A DNA stretch of 64,000 bases, from contig NZ_CP039252.1 of the NCBI RefSeq assembly GCF_004795855.1, forward strand, positions 1,116,001-1,180,000. The letters run 5' to 3'. This stretch comes from Hydrogenophaga sp. PAMC20947 (GTDB taxonomy: Bacteria; Pseudomonadota; Gammaproteobacteria; Burkholderiales; Burkholderiaceae_C). This document shows, piece by piece, positions 8,384 through 17,800 of the stretch. The position numbers and the translations under genes were made by a program. Numbering within the stretch: position 1 is the first letter of the stretch; each line of letters opens with the position of its first letter. Below the pieces are notes generated by a model that saw only the letters and a list, made by a program, of their open reading frames with translations, searched no databases and was not told the origin of the DNA.

Positions 8384-9640
8384 CTATAAAATCACGCCGC
8401 CCGGGTTTTCGCCGCGTTCGTAGACCACATGGGCGCGTCCGACGATCAAAGAGTCGAGTTTGCCGATGTGCTTGGCGTCTTTGTTGGAGTAGGGCAGCTT
8501 TTGGAGCAGGTAGCGCATGGCGTTAAGCCGTGCGCGTTTTTTGCAGTCGCTCTTGATGACAGTCCAGGGTGAGTCGGCTGTATCGGTTTCAAAAAACATG
8601 GCTTCCTTGGCCTTGGTGTAGTCACCCCATTTGTCCAGTGACGCCAGGTCAATCGGGCTGAGCTTCCATTGCTTGAGGGGGTGGGCCTTGCGCTCCTTGA
8701 AGCGGCGGCGCTGCTCTTCGCGGCTCACCGAGAACCAGAACTTGATCAGGTGTACGCCGCTGCGCACCAGCTGGCGCTCAAACTGCGGCGCCTGGCGCAT
8801 GAATTCGGTGTATTCCTCGTCGGAGCAAAAACCCATCACACGCTCGACGCCAGCGCGGTTGTACCAGCTGCGGTCAAACAACACGATTTCGCCGGCGGTG
8901 GGCAGGTGCTGCACGTAGCGCTGGAAGTACCACTGCCCGCGTTCGACTTCGCTGGGTTTCTCCAGCGCCACGACTCTGGCGCCGCGTGGATTCAGATGCT
9001 CCATCACCCGCTTGATGGTGCCGCCCTTGCCTGCGGCGTCGCGGCCTTCAAAAAGGATGACCACGCGTTGCCCGGTTTCCTTGACCCAGGCCTGCAGTTT
9101 GAGCAACTCCACCTGCAGCATGTATTTGTTGGCCTCGTAAACGCGGCGCGAGAGCAGATTTTTGTAGGGGTAGGCGCCACTGCGCCAGTCTCTGACCAGT
9201 TGCTCGTTGGGGTCCGCGTCGGCTGCCGCGTTGCGCCGGTTCGATTTGGCCTGGCCTTTGAGCAGTTGGCGGATCACCTTGGCATCGTCCGGCGCGGCAC
9301 CTTCCAGAATCGCGCGCAAAGACTCGGCCTTTTCGGCCTTGTTGCTCTCTTTGGCCGCCAGAATGTCCCGCACGGCCGCCAGCTGTGAACCTTGGTGCGC
9401 GATCGTGGCTTTTTTGACCGTGTTCTTGCGGATGCGCTGGGGCACCGTGCTGCCGGTGGTGTCACCCAGCCTGACGCGTCGGGGTTTTTCGGCTTCGTCG
9501 GCGCTGGCGGCGGTGCGGGCAGACTTGCGTGCCGGCGCGGCTTTGGCCGGCCTGCTGCGGCTGGTCGCCCTTTTGCCGGGCGCAGGCGCATGGGATGGGC
9601 TGGCGCTGGCGGGAGACGGCGGCGTGCTTCTTTCGGTCAT
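8384..9640 (-). CDS. ppk2: Polyphosphate kinase 2 family protein with long basic N-terminal tail
   Basis: 418 residues from the ATG at 9640 (MTERSTPPSP); a start further upstream would overlap argA. The kinase core has Walker A GRDAAGKGG and Walker B/lid LFDRSWYNRAGVE, the hallmarks of PPK2, which moves phosphate between polyphosphate and nucleotides (ADP or GDP). The first ~130 residues are rich in Pro, Ala, Lys and Arg and look disordered, an extension beyond the ~270-residue catalytic core. Whether it is class I or another class cannot be decided here. Confidence 0.93.
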   Translation of the reverse strand: MTERSTPPSPASASPSHAPAPGKRATSRSRPAKAAPARKSARTAASADEAEKPRRVRLGDTTGSTVPQRIRKNTVKKATIAHQGSQLAAVRDILAAKESNKAEKAESLRAILEGAAPDDAKVIRQLLKGQAKSNRRNAAADADPNEQLVRDWRSGAYPYKNLLSRRVYEANKYMLQVELLKLQAWVKETGQRVVILFEGRDAAGKGGTIKRVMEHLNPRGARVVALEKPSEVERGQWYFQRYVQHLPTAGEIVLFDRSWYNRAGVERVMGFCSDEEYTEFMRQAPQFERQLVRSGVHLIKFWFSVSREEQRRRFKERKAHPLKQWKLSPIDLASLDKWGDYTKAKEAMFFETDTADSPWTVIKSDCKKRARLNAMRYLLQKLPYSNKDAKHIGKLDSLIVGRAHVVYERGENPGGVIL

Positions 9641-9708
9641 GGCTGTTCGCTGAGTGGTCGTCAAAACTCCAGTATGAACCATGCCTGCGCGCAGCGCACC
9701 CTCGGCTG

Positions 9709-11049
9709 TCAGGACAACTTTTTCACCAGCACCTGGCTCTTGCGGTCCCAGTTGTATTTGCGCTTGCGCGCCTCGGGCAACCATTCGGCGGGTACCTGCT
9801 GGAAACCGCGTTTGATGAACCAGTGCATGGTGCGGGTGGTGAGCACAAAAATGCTTTGCAACCCTTGGGCGCGAGCGCGGTTTTCAATGCGCTTGAGCAA
9901 GCGTTCCCCGTCGCCCTGGCTCTGTACCTGGGGGGACACCGTCAAGGCGTACATTTCACCCGTCATGGCCTCGGGGTACGTATAGAGGGCTGCGCAACCG
10001 AAGATGACGCCGTCGTGCTCGATGATGGTGTAGAAGCCGGCGTCCCGTTCGATCTCGGTGCGGTCGCGTTTGACCAGCGTGCCGTCTTTCTCAAACGGCT
10101 CGATCAACGCCACGATGCCGCTCACGTCGTCGATCGATGCCTCGCGCAGGCTCTCCAGTTTTTCGTCCACCACCATGGTGCCGATGCCGTCGTGGGTGTA
10201 AATCTCGAGCAAGAGGCAGCCCTCTACAGCAAACGGCAAGATGTGGCTGCGCTCCACGCCACCTTCGCAGGCCTTGATGCAGTGCTGCAAATAGAAGGCC
10301 GTGTCGGTCGGCTGGGTGGCGCTGGGCAAGGTGGCCAACATGCGTTTGGCCACGGCCAGGGGCAGCTCGGTGTCAATGGGGCTTTCAGGGTCATCGGCAT
10401 CGGTTCGAATGCCGGGCACCTCGGTCAGGAACATGAGTTTGTCGGCCTGCAAGGCCACCGCCACCGAAGTGGCCACATCTTCCATGGTCAGGTTGAATGC
10501 CTCGCCGGTGGGCGAAAAACCAAATGGCGAGAGCAACACCAAAGCCCCCATGTCGAGCGTGCGCTGTATGCCCACCGCGTCTACCTTGCGCACCAGGCCC
10601 GAATGAATGAAGTCAACCCCGTCCATCAGGCCCACCGGGCGGGCGGTGATGAAATTGCCTGAAATCACCCGTACCGTGGCGCCTGCCATGGGTGTGTTGG
10701 GCAAGCCCTGGCTGAACGCTGCCTCAATTTCGTAGCGCAATTGGCCGGCCGCTTCTTGCGCGCAGTCCAGCGCCACCGAATCGGTGATGCGCATGCCGTG
10801 GGAATACTTGGCCTCATGGCCCTTGGCCTTGAGTTGCTCGTTGACCTGCGGCCTGAAGCCGTGCACCAACACAATTTTTACCCCCATGCTCTGGATCAGC
10901 GCCAGGTCCTGAGCCACCGTTTGCAGCTTGCCCGCTTCAATGGCCTCTCCCGAGAGGCCCACCACCAAGGTGTTGTTGCGGTGTTTGTGGATATAAGGCG
11001 CCACCGAGCGAAACCAGGGCACAAAGGTGAAGTTGAAGACGTTGGACAT
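9709..11049 (-). CDS. argA: Amino-acid N-acetyltransferase / N-acetylglutamate synthase (ArgA)
   Basis: 446 residues from the ATG at 11049 (MSNVFNFTFVPWFRSVAPYI), the length of E. coli ArgA (443). The N-terminal amino-acid-kinase-like domain (KIVLVHGFRPQV at about 60-71) binds arginine as feedback inhibitor; the C-terminal GNAT domain has LTVSPQVQSQGDGERLL, the acetyl-CoA loop. It makes N-acetylglutamate, the first step of arginine synthesis. The open frame continues 158 codons upstream of this ATG but that part is low-complexity and unlike the family. Confidence 0.94.
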   Translation of the reverse strand: MSNVFNFTFVPWFRSVAPYIHKHRNNTLVVGLSGEAIEAGKLQTVAQDLALIQSMGVKIVLVHGFRPQVNEQLKAKGHEAKYSHGMRITDSVALDCAQEAAGQLRYEIEAAFSQGLPNTPMAGATVRVISGNFITARPVGLMDGVDFIHSGLVRKVDAVGIQRTLDMGALVLLSPFGFSPTGEAFNLTMEDVATSVAVALQADKLMFLTEVPGIRTDADDPESPIDTELPLAVAKRMLATLPSATQPTDTAFYLQHCIKACEGGVERSHILPFAVEGCLLLEIYTHDGIGTMVVDEKLESLREASIDDVSGIVALIEPFEKDGTLVKRDRTEIERDAGFYTIIEHDGVIFGCAALYTYPEAMTGEMYALTVSPQVQSQGDGERLLKRIENRARAQGLQSIFVLTTRTMHWFIKRGFQQVPAEWLPEARKRKYNWDRKSQVLVKKLS

Positions 11050-11740
11050 GGGCAGGTGCTGGGGCGGTCTGGGAGTGGAATGCGGGTCGGCCAGAAAATT
11101 GGCAACCCGTTGATTTTGACCGATGTTTTTCTTTGAGCACACCACCCTTGCAAAGGGTGCCAGCAGTTCATGGAAGGCGGGAGTTGCCCCGCTGGGGAAC
11201 GCACAGAAGAAGACGTCCAGATGAGCCGCCACAAGAATGCCAGTTTGACGCTCCGACGGCGAAAACTGTTGATTTGACGCATGACCACCTTGGGGTTCGG
11301 TGCCGCAGCACGAACATGCGGTATCAGCCTTCTCACCCCCCTCAAATGAGATGCACATGCTGAGCCAGCTGGCCCGGCTGGCGTGTTGGGCCGCAGCTCG
11401 CGTTTTGTGTGCACCCGCAAGGGCATCGTTGCAGACCTGGCTTGCCGTATCGAGCAACGGCACTGGGCCCGAACGCCCATGCGCCGCATTGCACTCGTGG
11501 TGGGACGCATTGATGGCCGCCATCAGCCGACTTCAGTCCGGGTGCTGCTGCTCGCTGTGAGGGTTTGTAAAACCCTCACGAAATGGGCTGGTTTCTCCCC
11601 CGTGCTGGGGACAGCGTTCCCACTTCTTGGGGATGCCGAAAGGGGGCCTCAGTCCCAGACTGAAACCGGTCGTTTCCCATGGCGCAACTGGCCCCATTCG
11701 AATCGATCGCTCACCCCCACCCCGTCGCGAAGGAAAAAAC
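11050..11740. other. Long intergenic region between argA and the three-gene operon
   Basis: About 690 bp with no gene that I can support; the open frames here are Arg/Pro-rich and resemble no family. It must hold the argA promoter (minus) and the promoter of the operon starting at 11741 (plus). The only clear structure is the hairpin at 11557-11579. Confidence 0.5.
11557..11579. repeat. Perfect 10-bp inverted repeat
   Basis: GTGAGGGTTT and AAACCCTCAC flank a 3-base loop GTA. No T-run follows on either strand, so a classical terminator is unlikely; an operator or an RNA hairpin upstream of the operon at 11741 is possible. Confidence 0.6.
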
Positions 11741-13882
11741 ATGGCTGATACCCAAAAACCGACTGCGGGCAACAAGGCCCGCAGTGCTGCGTTGCCCAGC
11801 GGCTCCGCTGCCTCGTCTGCGCTTGTGGACACTGCTTTTGATGAAGCCGAGTCGGCCATCATTGGCAAGCTTGGCGCCGCGCGCCTGGCGGCGCTCAGCG
11901 GAGCGCCGCTCAAACGCTTGGCGGGCGAGCCCATCGCCACCCTGAAGGCCAAGCTGGGCCATGTACTGGACCCGCGCGCGCTTTTCATGCAGCGGGTGTG
12001 CGGCAAGGTCGTGCGCACCGATGCCAACGGCGTGCGGCGCCCGGTGCCACTGGCCACTGTTCAGGTAGAAGACACCGATTGTTCGCTGCTGGCCTACCAC
12101 CCGCCGGGCTCGCCCTTCAGTTGGCTTTTTCCCTTCAACTGCCGACGCGAAGTCATTGCCACCGTCAAGACCGACGCATGCGGCAATTTCTGCGTCTGGG
12201 TGCCGCGATTCGATATCGACTGGGTGTTGCGTTGGCGCACGCAGCGTGTGTGTTTCCCGGTGTTGTTCGAGCGACCCAACTGGCGCGAGCTGATTGAGGA
12301 TTTGCGTGATTCCCTGTTGCCACGCCCGCCCGAGCCGGTCCCCGGTGGCCCGGGTCCGCTGCCCGACCTCACGCTGCTCGCCCGGCTGTCTCGCGACACC
12401 CGGTTGACCGAGGCGCTCAACCGCCTGGAAAAGTTGCCAGGGCGCGCCTTTGGTGACGACAGCGCGGTGCTCACGCGCGAACTCGATTCCCCTGCTCGCC
12501 TGGACTTGACACCCCCGCTGCCGGCAGAGTTTCTCGACCCTGCGGTGGGTGCGAAGGCGCCGCGCATCGCGCTGGAGAGCATAGCCAACCAGTTGCGCAT
12601 CGATCCGAAGGCGTTCGACGGTTTCTCGCCGCAGCGCTGGATCGGTCCGATGCGTCGCTGCGTCGATGTTCATGTGCCAGAGTGGACGCCGATCATCGAC
12701 GTACCCGACATTACCTTCCGTGTGCTGCAGGATGTGAACGGCGACGGCATTGAAGAGCAGATCTACGGTGAAACCCACTTCGACGTGCGCTGGAACGCCA
12801 GCGGCTTGGGCGAGATCGTGCTCGAGGCCAGCGCGATCGCGCGAACCGGACCGGGTTGCACGGCCGAGCCGCTGGTGCCCTGTGGCAATCAGCCGGCGCT
12901 GGTGCTGGCCGGGCGCATGCCGATCACAGGTGCACCCTCAGTCTTCGACAACACCACCGGTTACAACCTCACGGCCAACCGACCGCGCGCCAGTGGTGTT
13001 GCGGGCGGATCAGGCGACGGCCCGGCGCAGGCGCCTTTGCATGGTCTGCTGTCGCTCTTCGGCTGCCAGCGCACACATGCCCAGGCGACGCACTACCGCG
13101 TGATGTTCGAGTACCAGGCGCCGGGCACTGGCAGCTGGAGCAGCGCCGCGCCTTTTGTCGGTGTGAGCTGGTGGCTCTACCGCCTCAACGGCGCGGGCAT
13201 CGGTGAATGGCACGCGCCCGCCAGCGACTCGAACGGCTGGTACCCGATCAACCTGCCGGCCGGGGCCAACCCCTGGCTGCCCAGCGAGCAATTGCTGCTG
13301 GACTGGCCCACAGGCGGCACCTATCCCGACGGCCAATACCGGTTGACGCTCGAGGTGGGCACGGGTGGCGCCTCGCTGGGCGCATCGCCTGCGGTGGTTG
13401 TGGCGGTTGACAACCGAGCGCCCGAGATGAGTCTGGCCGTTCAATGGCGCAAGGGCAACAGCGGGGACTGGCTGCCCATCGGCGGTGAATGTCCGGTCGT
13501 TCGGCGTGGCCTGGCTGCGCAGATGGTGCAGTTCCGCGTTCAATTCGCTGCGCAGAGTCGGCATTTCCGAGATGCTTACTTCCATCCCACGGTGTGTGGT
13601 GGTACGGCCATGAATTTCCTCAGCGGCAGCGGCGGCGCGCTGACCGCTCGGGGTTATGAGCACTGGTACACGGGCTCGGCTGACCAGGGAGGGCTCATGA
13701 CTGCGATCTATGAACTGCCAGCCACAGCCTTGCAAGGCACCTACGGCTTTTGGGGCCGAAGCCACTCGCGCGCCGTTGACCCGGATGATGCCAACCCGCC
13801 ACCGGCCGCTGCCTTCGAGCACGACCGTGCCCACGTTTGGCGGGACATCGGCCTGTCCTTCTCGGTGTTCAACGCAGACTGA
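11741..13882 (+). CDS. Large protein with carboxypeptidase-regulatory-like domain, function unknown
   Basis: 713 residues from the ATG at 11741, with GAAGGA a few bases upstream. After a polar 80-residue N-terminus comes a beta-rich module (about residues 87-165) containing VCGKVV, Cys-rich spots and DACGNFCVWVP, like the transthyretin/carboxypeptidase regulatory fold. A proline hinge follows (RPPEPVPGGPGPLPD), then VNGDGIEEQIYGETHFDVRW, resembling a calcium-loop, and further beta-sandwich-like stretches. No signal peptide or membrane helix is visible, so it is probably cytosolic or exported by an unusual route. It heads a tight operon with the next two genes (8-bp gap, then 4-bp overlap). 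Confidence 0.8.
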   Translation: MADTQKPTAGNKARSAALPSGSAASSALVDTAFDEAESAIIGKLGAARLAALSGAPLKRLAGEPIATLKAKLGHVLDPRALFMQRVCGKVVRTDANGVRRPVPLATVQVEDTDCSLLAYHPPGSPFSWLFPFNCRREVIATVKTDACGNFCVWVPRFDIDWVLRWRTQRVCFPVLFERPNWRELIEDLRDSLLPRPPEPVPGGPGPLPDLTLLARLSRDTRLTEALNRLEKLPGRAFGDDSAVLTRELDSPARLDLTPPLPAEFLDPAVGAKAPRIALESIANQLRIDPKAFDGFSPQRWIGPMRRCVDVHVPEWTPIIDVPDITFRVLQDVNGDGIEEQIYGETHFDVRWNASGLGEIVLEASAIARTGPGCTAEPLVPCGNQPALVLAGRMPITGAPSVFDNTTGYNLTANRPRASGVAGGSGDGPAQAPLHGLLSLFGCQRTHAQATHYRVMFEYQAPGTGSWSSAAPFVGVSWWLYRLNGAGIGEWHAPASDSNGWYPINLPAGANPWLPSEQLLLDWPTGGTYPDGQYRLTLEVGTGGASLGASPAVVVAVDNRAPEMSLAVQWRKGNSGDWLPIGGECPVVRRGLAAQMVQFRVQFAAQSRHFRDAYFHPTVCGGTAMNFLSGSGGALTARGYEHWYTGSADQGGLMTAIYELPATALQGTYGFWGRSHSRAVDPDDANPPPAAAFEHDRAHVWRDIGLSFSVFNAD

Positions 13883-13890
13883 GACCGGCC

Positions 13891-14199
13891 ATGCCCGGCT
13901 TTGGCACGCAGCCGCCCTGGTTTGAAGCGGTGCTCGCTGTGCTGGCCGTGTGGCGCATTGCGCGCCTGCTGGCGCTGGAGCGCGGGCCATGGGACCTGGT
14001 CTCGCGCTTGCATGGCGCACTGGCAGGTCAGCGGCTCGGCGAGCTGCTGGCCTGCCCGCATTGTGTGGCGATGTGGCTGGCCGCCGCTCCTGCTGCCTGG
14101 TTGGCGCCGGGATGGGCGACGGGCTTGCTGCTGTGGTTGGCGATTTCTGGTGGCGCCAGTGCGCTCGAACTGGCATTGACGAATCGAGGTGAAACATGA
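13891..14199 (+). CDS. DUF1360-like small membrane protein
   Basis: 102 residues. Two hydrophobic segments (WFEAVLAVLAVWRIARLL; CVAMWLAAAPAAWLAPG) surround the motif GELLACPHCVAMWLA, with a CxxC like that of DUF1360 proteins, where a helix is followed by CPxCxxxW. The role is unknown. It starts 8 bp after the large gene and its TGA overlaps the ATG of the next gene, so the three are one transcript and probably made together. The start at 13891 is the first ATG after the stop of the large gene. Confidence 0.78.
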   Translation: MPGFGTQPPWFEAVLAVLAVWRIARLLALERGPWDLVSRLHGALAGQRLGELLACPHCVAMWLAAAPAAWLAPGWATGLLLWLAISGGASALELALTNRGET

Positions 14200-14438
14200 A
14201 CTGCTGTCAACGCGCGGATTCGTCGCGCCCATACGATCGGCGATGGACGGCTTTGGCCACGTCACCTGTGGCGGCGCCGGGGTCACCGGTCAGGCTGCGC
14301 TTTGTCGGCATGCGGTCACTCAGCCTACCGGCTGGTGCGCGCCGTGTGCTCGCGATACCCGGCGAAGAGGTTCTCGGCCTGAACGATGCCGAGCGCCTGG
14401 CACTGTGGCGTACGGGTTTGTTTGAGTCGGTGGACTGA
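14196..14438 (+). CDS. Small hypothetical protein, third gene of the operon
   Basis: 80 residues, starting in an ATGA overlap with the preceding stop. The N-terminal third is Arg/Pro-rich; the C-terminal half (RLRFVGMRSLSLPAGARRVL; GLNDAERLALWRTGLFE) looks like a small folded beta/alpha domain. I do not recognise a family. The overlap start is the main evidence that it is a real gene; codon usage is like its neighbours. Confidence 0.6.
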   Translation: MNCCQRADSSRPYDRRWTALATSPVAAPGSPVRLRFVGMRSLSLPAGARRVLAIPGEEVLGLNDAERLALWRTGLFESVD

Positions 14439-14561
14439 GGGACGCCTCCCGGCATCTCTTTGCTCAGGGCGAGGTGCAAACCACGGCCATGGCGAGGATT
14501 TTCAACGACGCCATGGGCCAAAAGGCGCGACTCTGTGTGCCTGAAGGTGTGAAACAACCCA

Positions 14562-14599
14562 CTGGAACGCTTGCGCGACAAGTCGCTCAAGCGTTCCAG
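14562..14599. repeat. 38-nt near-perfect palindrome between the operon and hrpA
   Basis: CTGGAACGCTTG at 14562-14573 pairs with CAAGCGTTCCAG at 14588-14599, and the inner bases GCGAC/GTCGC extend the stem after one mismatch. No T-run follows. It sits 124 bp after the three-gene operon and 252 bp before hrpA, in a gap that otherwise shows nothing. Confidence 0.7.
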
Positions 14600-14850
14600 T
14601 CACCATCCATCTCTGAAACCAAAAATACCAAGTTGGATGCCACACAAACTGCGCGAATACCGCAGCAGCCGCGCATCTTATCGAAATGGAAATCACGAAA
14701 TCGAGACCAAAGACAGCGGAATCAGACACCAATGTCCATGCAGCGTCGGCCAAGTTGTTCGGTTTTCGAGATGCGATGGCCTGTCGCGGCGAAGGGGCCA
14801 GAATCACCGGGCAAACCTTGGCATCGCGCGTAGCCGGATAATCCCCCTCC

Positions 14851-17800
14851 ATGTCTTTGTCCGATTCCGTCCGCCCACCGCCGCAACCGCAGCGCGCCGC
14901 TGTTACTCCAGCAGCATCCTTGAAGATCGAGTTTCCTGAGTCTTTGCCTGTTTCCGCCCGAAGGGAGGAAATTGAGCGCGCCATGCGCGAGAACCAGGTG
15001 GTGATCGTGTGCGGCGAAACAGGGTCGGGCAAGACAACCCAGCTGCCCAAGATCGCGCTCTTGATGGGGCGCGGCAAGCTCAATGCCAAGCCAGGGCAGC
15101 GCGGCCAGCTGATCGGGCACACGCAACCTCGGCGCATTGCGGCTTCCAGCGTGGCCAAACGCATTGCGGACGAGCTGAAGACACCGCTGGGCGACGTGGT
15201 CGGCTTTAAGGTGCGGTTCCAGGACCGGCTTTCGAAAGACGCTTCGGTCAAGCTGATGACCGACGGCATTTTGCTGGCCGAAACACAGACCGACCCTGAT
15301 CTGCGCAACTACGACACCATCATCATTGACGAGGCGCACGAGCGCAGTTTGAACATTGATTTTTTGCTGGGCTATTTGCGACAGCTGCTGCCGCGCCGAC
15401 CCGATCTGAAGGTGGTGGTGACCTCGGCCACCATCGATGCAGACCGGTTTGCCCAATATTTCACCTCGAAAAAGGGGCCGGCTCCAGTGATTCAGGTGTC
15501 GGGTCGAACTTTTCCCGTTGAAGTGCGTTTTCGTCCTTTTGAAGAAAGCCGCGAATACGACTTGAATGCCGCGATTGCCGATGGCGTGGACGAGTTGTGG
15601 CGTTCGCCCCAGGGCGGCGACATTCTGATTTTTTTGCCTGGCGAGCGCGAGATCCGCGAAGCGACGGACCACCTGCGCAAGCACCTTTCACACCAGCCGG
15701 TGTTTCGCAATGCCGAGGTATTGCCGCTGTTCGCGCGCCTGAGTCAGACTGAGCAGGACCGGATTTTTCAAGACCACAGCGGGCGGCGCATCGTGCTGGC
15801 GACCAATGTGGCTGAGACCTCGCTCACGGTGCCGGGCATTCGTTATGTGATCGACGCGGGCACGGCCCGGGTGAAGCGCTACAGCTTTCGCCAGAAGGTA
15901 GAGCAGCTGATGGTGGAGCCCATCAGCCAGGCGGCGGCGAACCAGCGGGCAGGGCGATGCGGCCGGGTGGCCGATGGTATTTGCATCCGCCTCTACGACG
16001 AGGCGGGGTTCAACGGCCGCCCGCGCTTCACCGATCCTGAAATCCTGCGCAGCTCGCTGGCGGGCGTGATCTTGCGCATGAAGGCGCTGCGTCTGGGCGC
16101 GGTGGAAGATTTTGCGTTCATCGAGCCGCCGCAAAAACGCGCCATTGTGGACGGCTACCAGTTGCTCAACGAGCTGGGCGCGGTGGACGACGACAACGCC
16201 CTGACGCGCATCGGCGAGACGCTCTCGCGCCTGCCGCTGGACCCCAAGGTGGGCCGCATGCTGCTGGAGGCCAAGGAGCGTGGCGCGCTGGACGAGGCGC
16301 TGGTGATCGCGTCGGCGCTGAGCGTGCAAGACGTGCGCGACCGGCCGCTGGAGAAGCAGGCACAGGCCGATCAGGCGCACGCGAAGTTTGACGACGAAAA
16401 GAGCGAGTTTTCGGGCACGCTCAAGCTCTGGAAATGGCTGGAGCAAAGCAAGGGAGGCCACGGCACCGACCACAAGCTGAGCCACCGGCAGTTTGAAAGC
16501 GTCTTGCGCGAAAACTTTATCAACGTGCGCCGCCTGCGCGAATGGCGCGACATCCATTCGCAATTGCACACAGTGGTGGCCGAACACAAATGGGTCATCA
16601 ACACCCAGCCGGCCGGCTACGAGCAGCTGCACCTTTCGATGCTGTCGGGTCTGCTGGGCAACTTGGGCCAGAAGAACGACGCCGAAGACTGGTATCTGGG
16701 CGCGCGTGGCATCAAGTTTTACCGCCACCCTGGCGCAAACCTGAGCAAGAAACCCGGGCGCTGGATCGTGGCTGCCGAGCTGGTGGAAACCACGCGTCTG
16801 TTTGGCCGCGGCATCGCCGCCATCGAGCCGCAGTGGCTGGAGCAGGTGGGTTCGCACCTGATCAAGAAACAGCTGCTCGACCCGCATTGGGAGAAGAAGG
16901 CCGCGCAGGTGACGGCGCTGGAGCGCGCCACGCTGTATGGGCTGGTGGTTTATCACAACCGGCGCACCGACTATGGCCGCGTGGACCCTGCGGGGGCGCG
17001 TGAGATTTTCATTCGCGAAGCGCTGGTGGCGGGTGAGTGGGAAACGCGGTTACCGTTTCTCGCCGCCAACCAGAAGCTGGTGAAACAGGTGGCCGAGCTG
17101 GAGCACAAATCGCGCCGGCAAGACGTGTTGGTCGACGACGAGCTGATCTTTGCGTTTTACGATGCACAAATTCCGGCCGACGTGTTCAGTGGTTCGAGTT
17201 TTGAGCGCTGGTACAAGGACGCCCACAGACTCAACCCCAAACTCTTGCTGCTCACCAAAGAAGAGCTGATGCGCCACGAAGCGGCGGGCATCACCACGCA
17301 GTCGTTTCCCAAAACCTTGCGCCTGGGGGGTGTGGACTGCGCTTGTGCCTACCTGCACGAACCGGGCGATGCGCGCGATGGCTTGTCTGTGACCGTACCT
17401 ATATTTGCGTTGAACCAGGTGAGCGAAGAGCGCTGTGACTGGCTGGTGCCGGGCATGTTGAAAGACAAAGTACAGACGCTGCTCAAAACCTTGCACCAGC
17501 GCCCACGCTCGCGCCTGGTGCCCCTGCCGGCCACAGCCGAAAAGTTCACGGCCGCGCTGACCGATCCCGCTGTCTTTGGCGGCGGCAGTCTGATGGATGC
17601 GCTGCTGAAGCTGGTGCGCGATGCCACCAGCCTTGACATTGTGCGCAACGACATCAAGGTGGACATGGTCAGTCAACACCATTTCATGCACCTGCGCGTG
17701 GTCGATGAACACGGCCGCCAGCTGGGTCAGGGCCGCAATCTGGGCGCACTCAAGGCCGAGCTGGGCAGCCAGGCGCGCGGTGCGTTTCAGGCGTTGGCAT

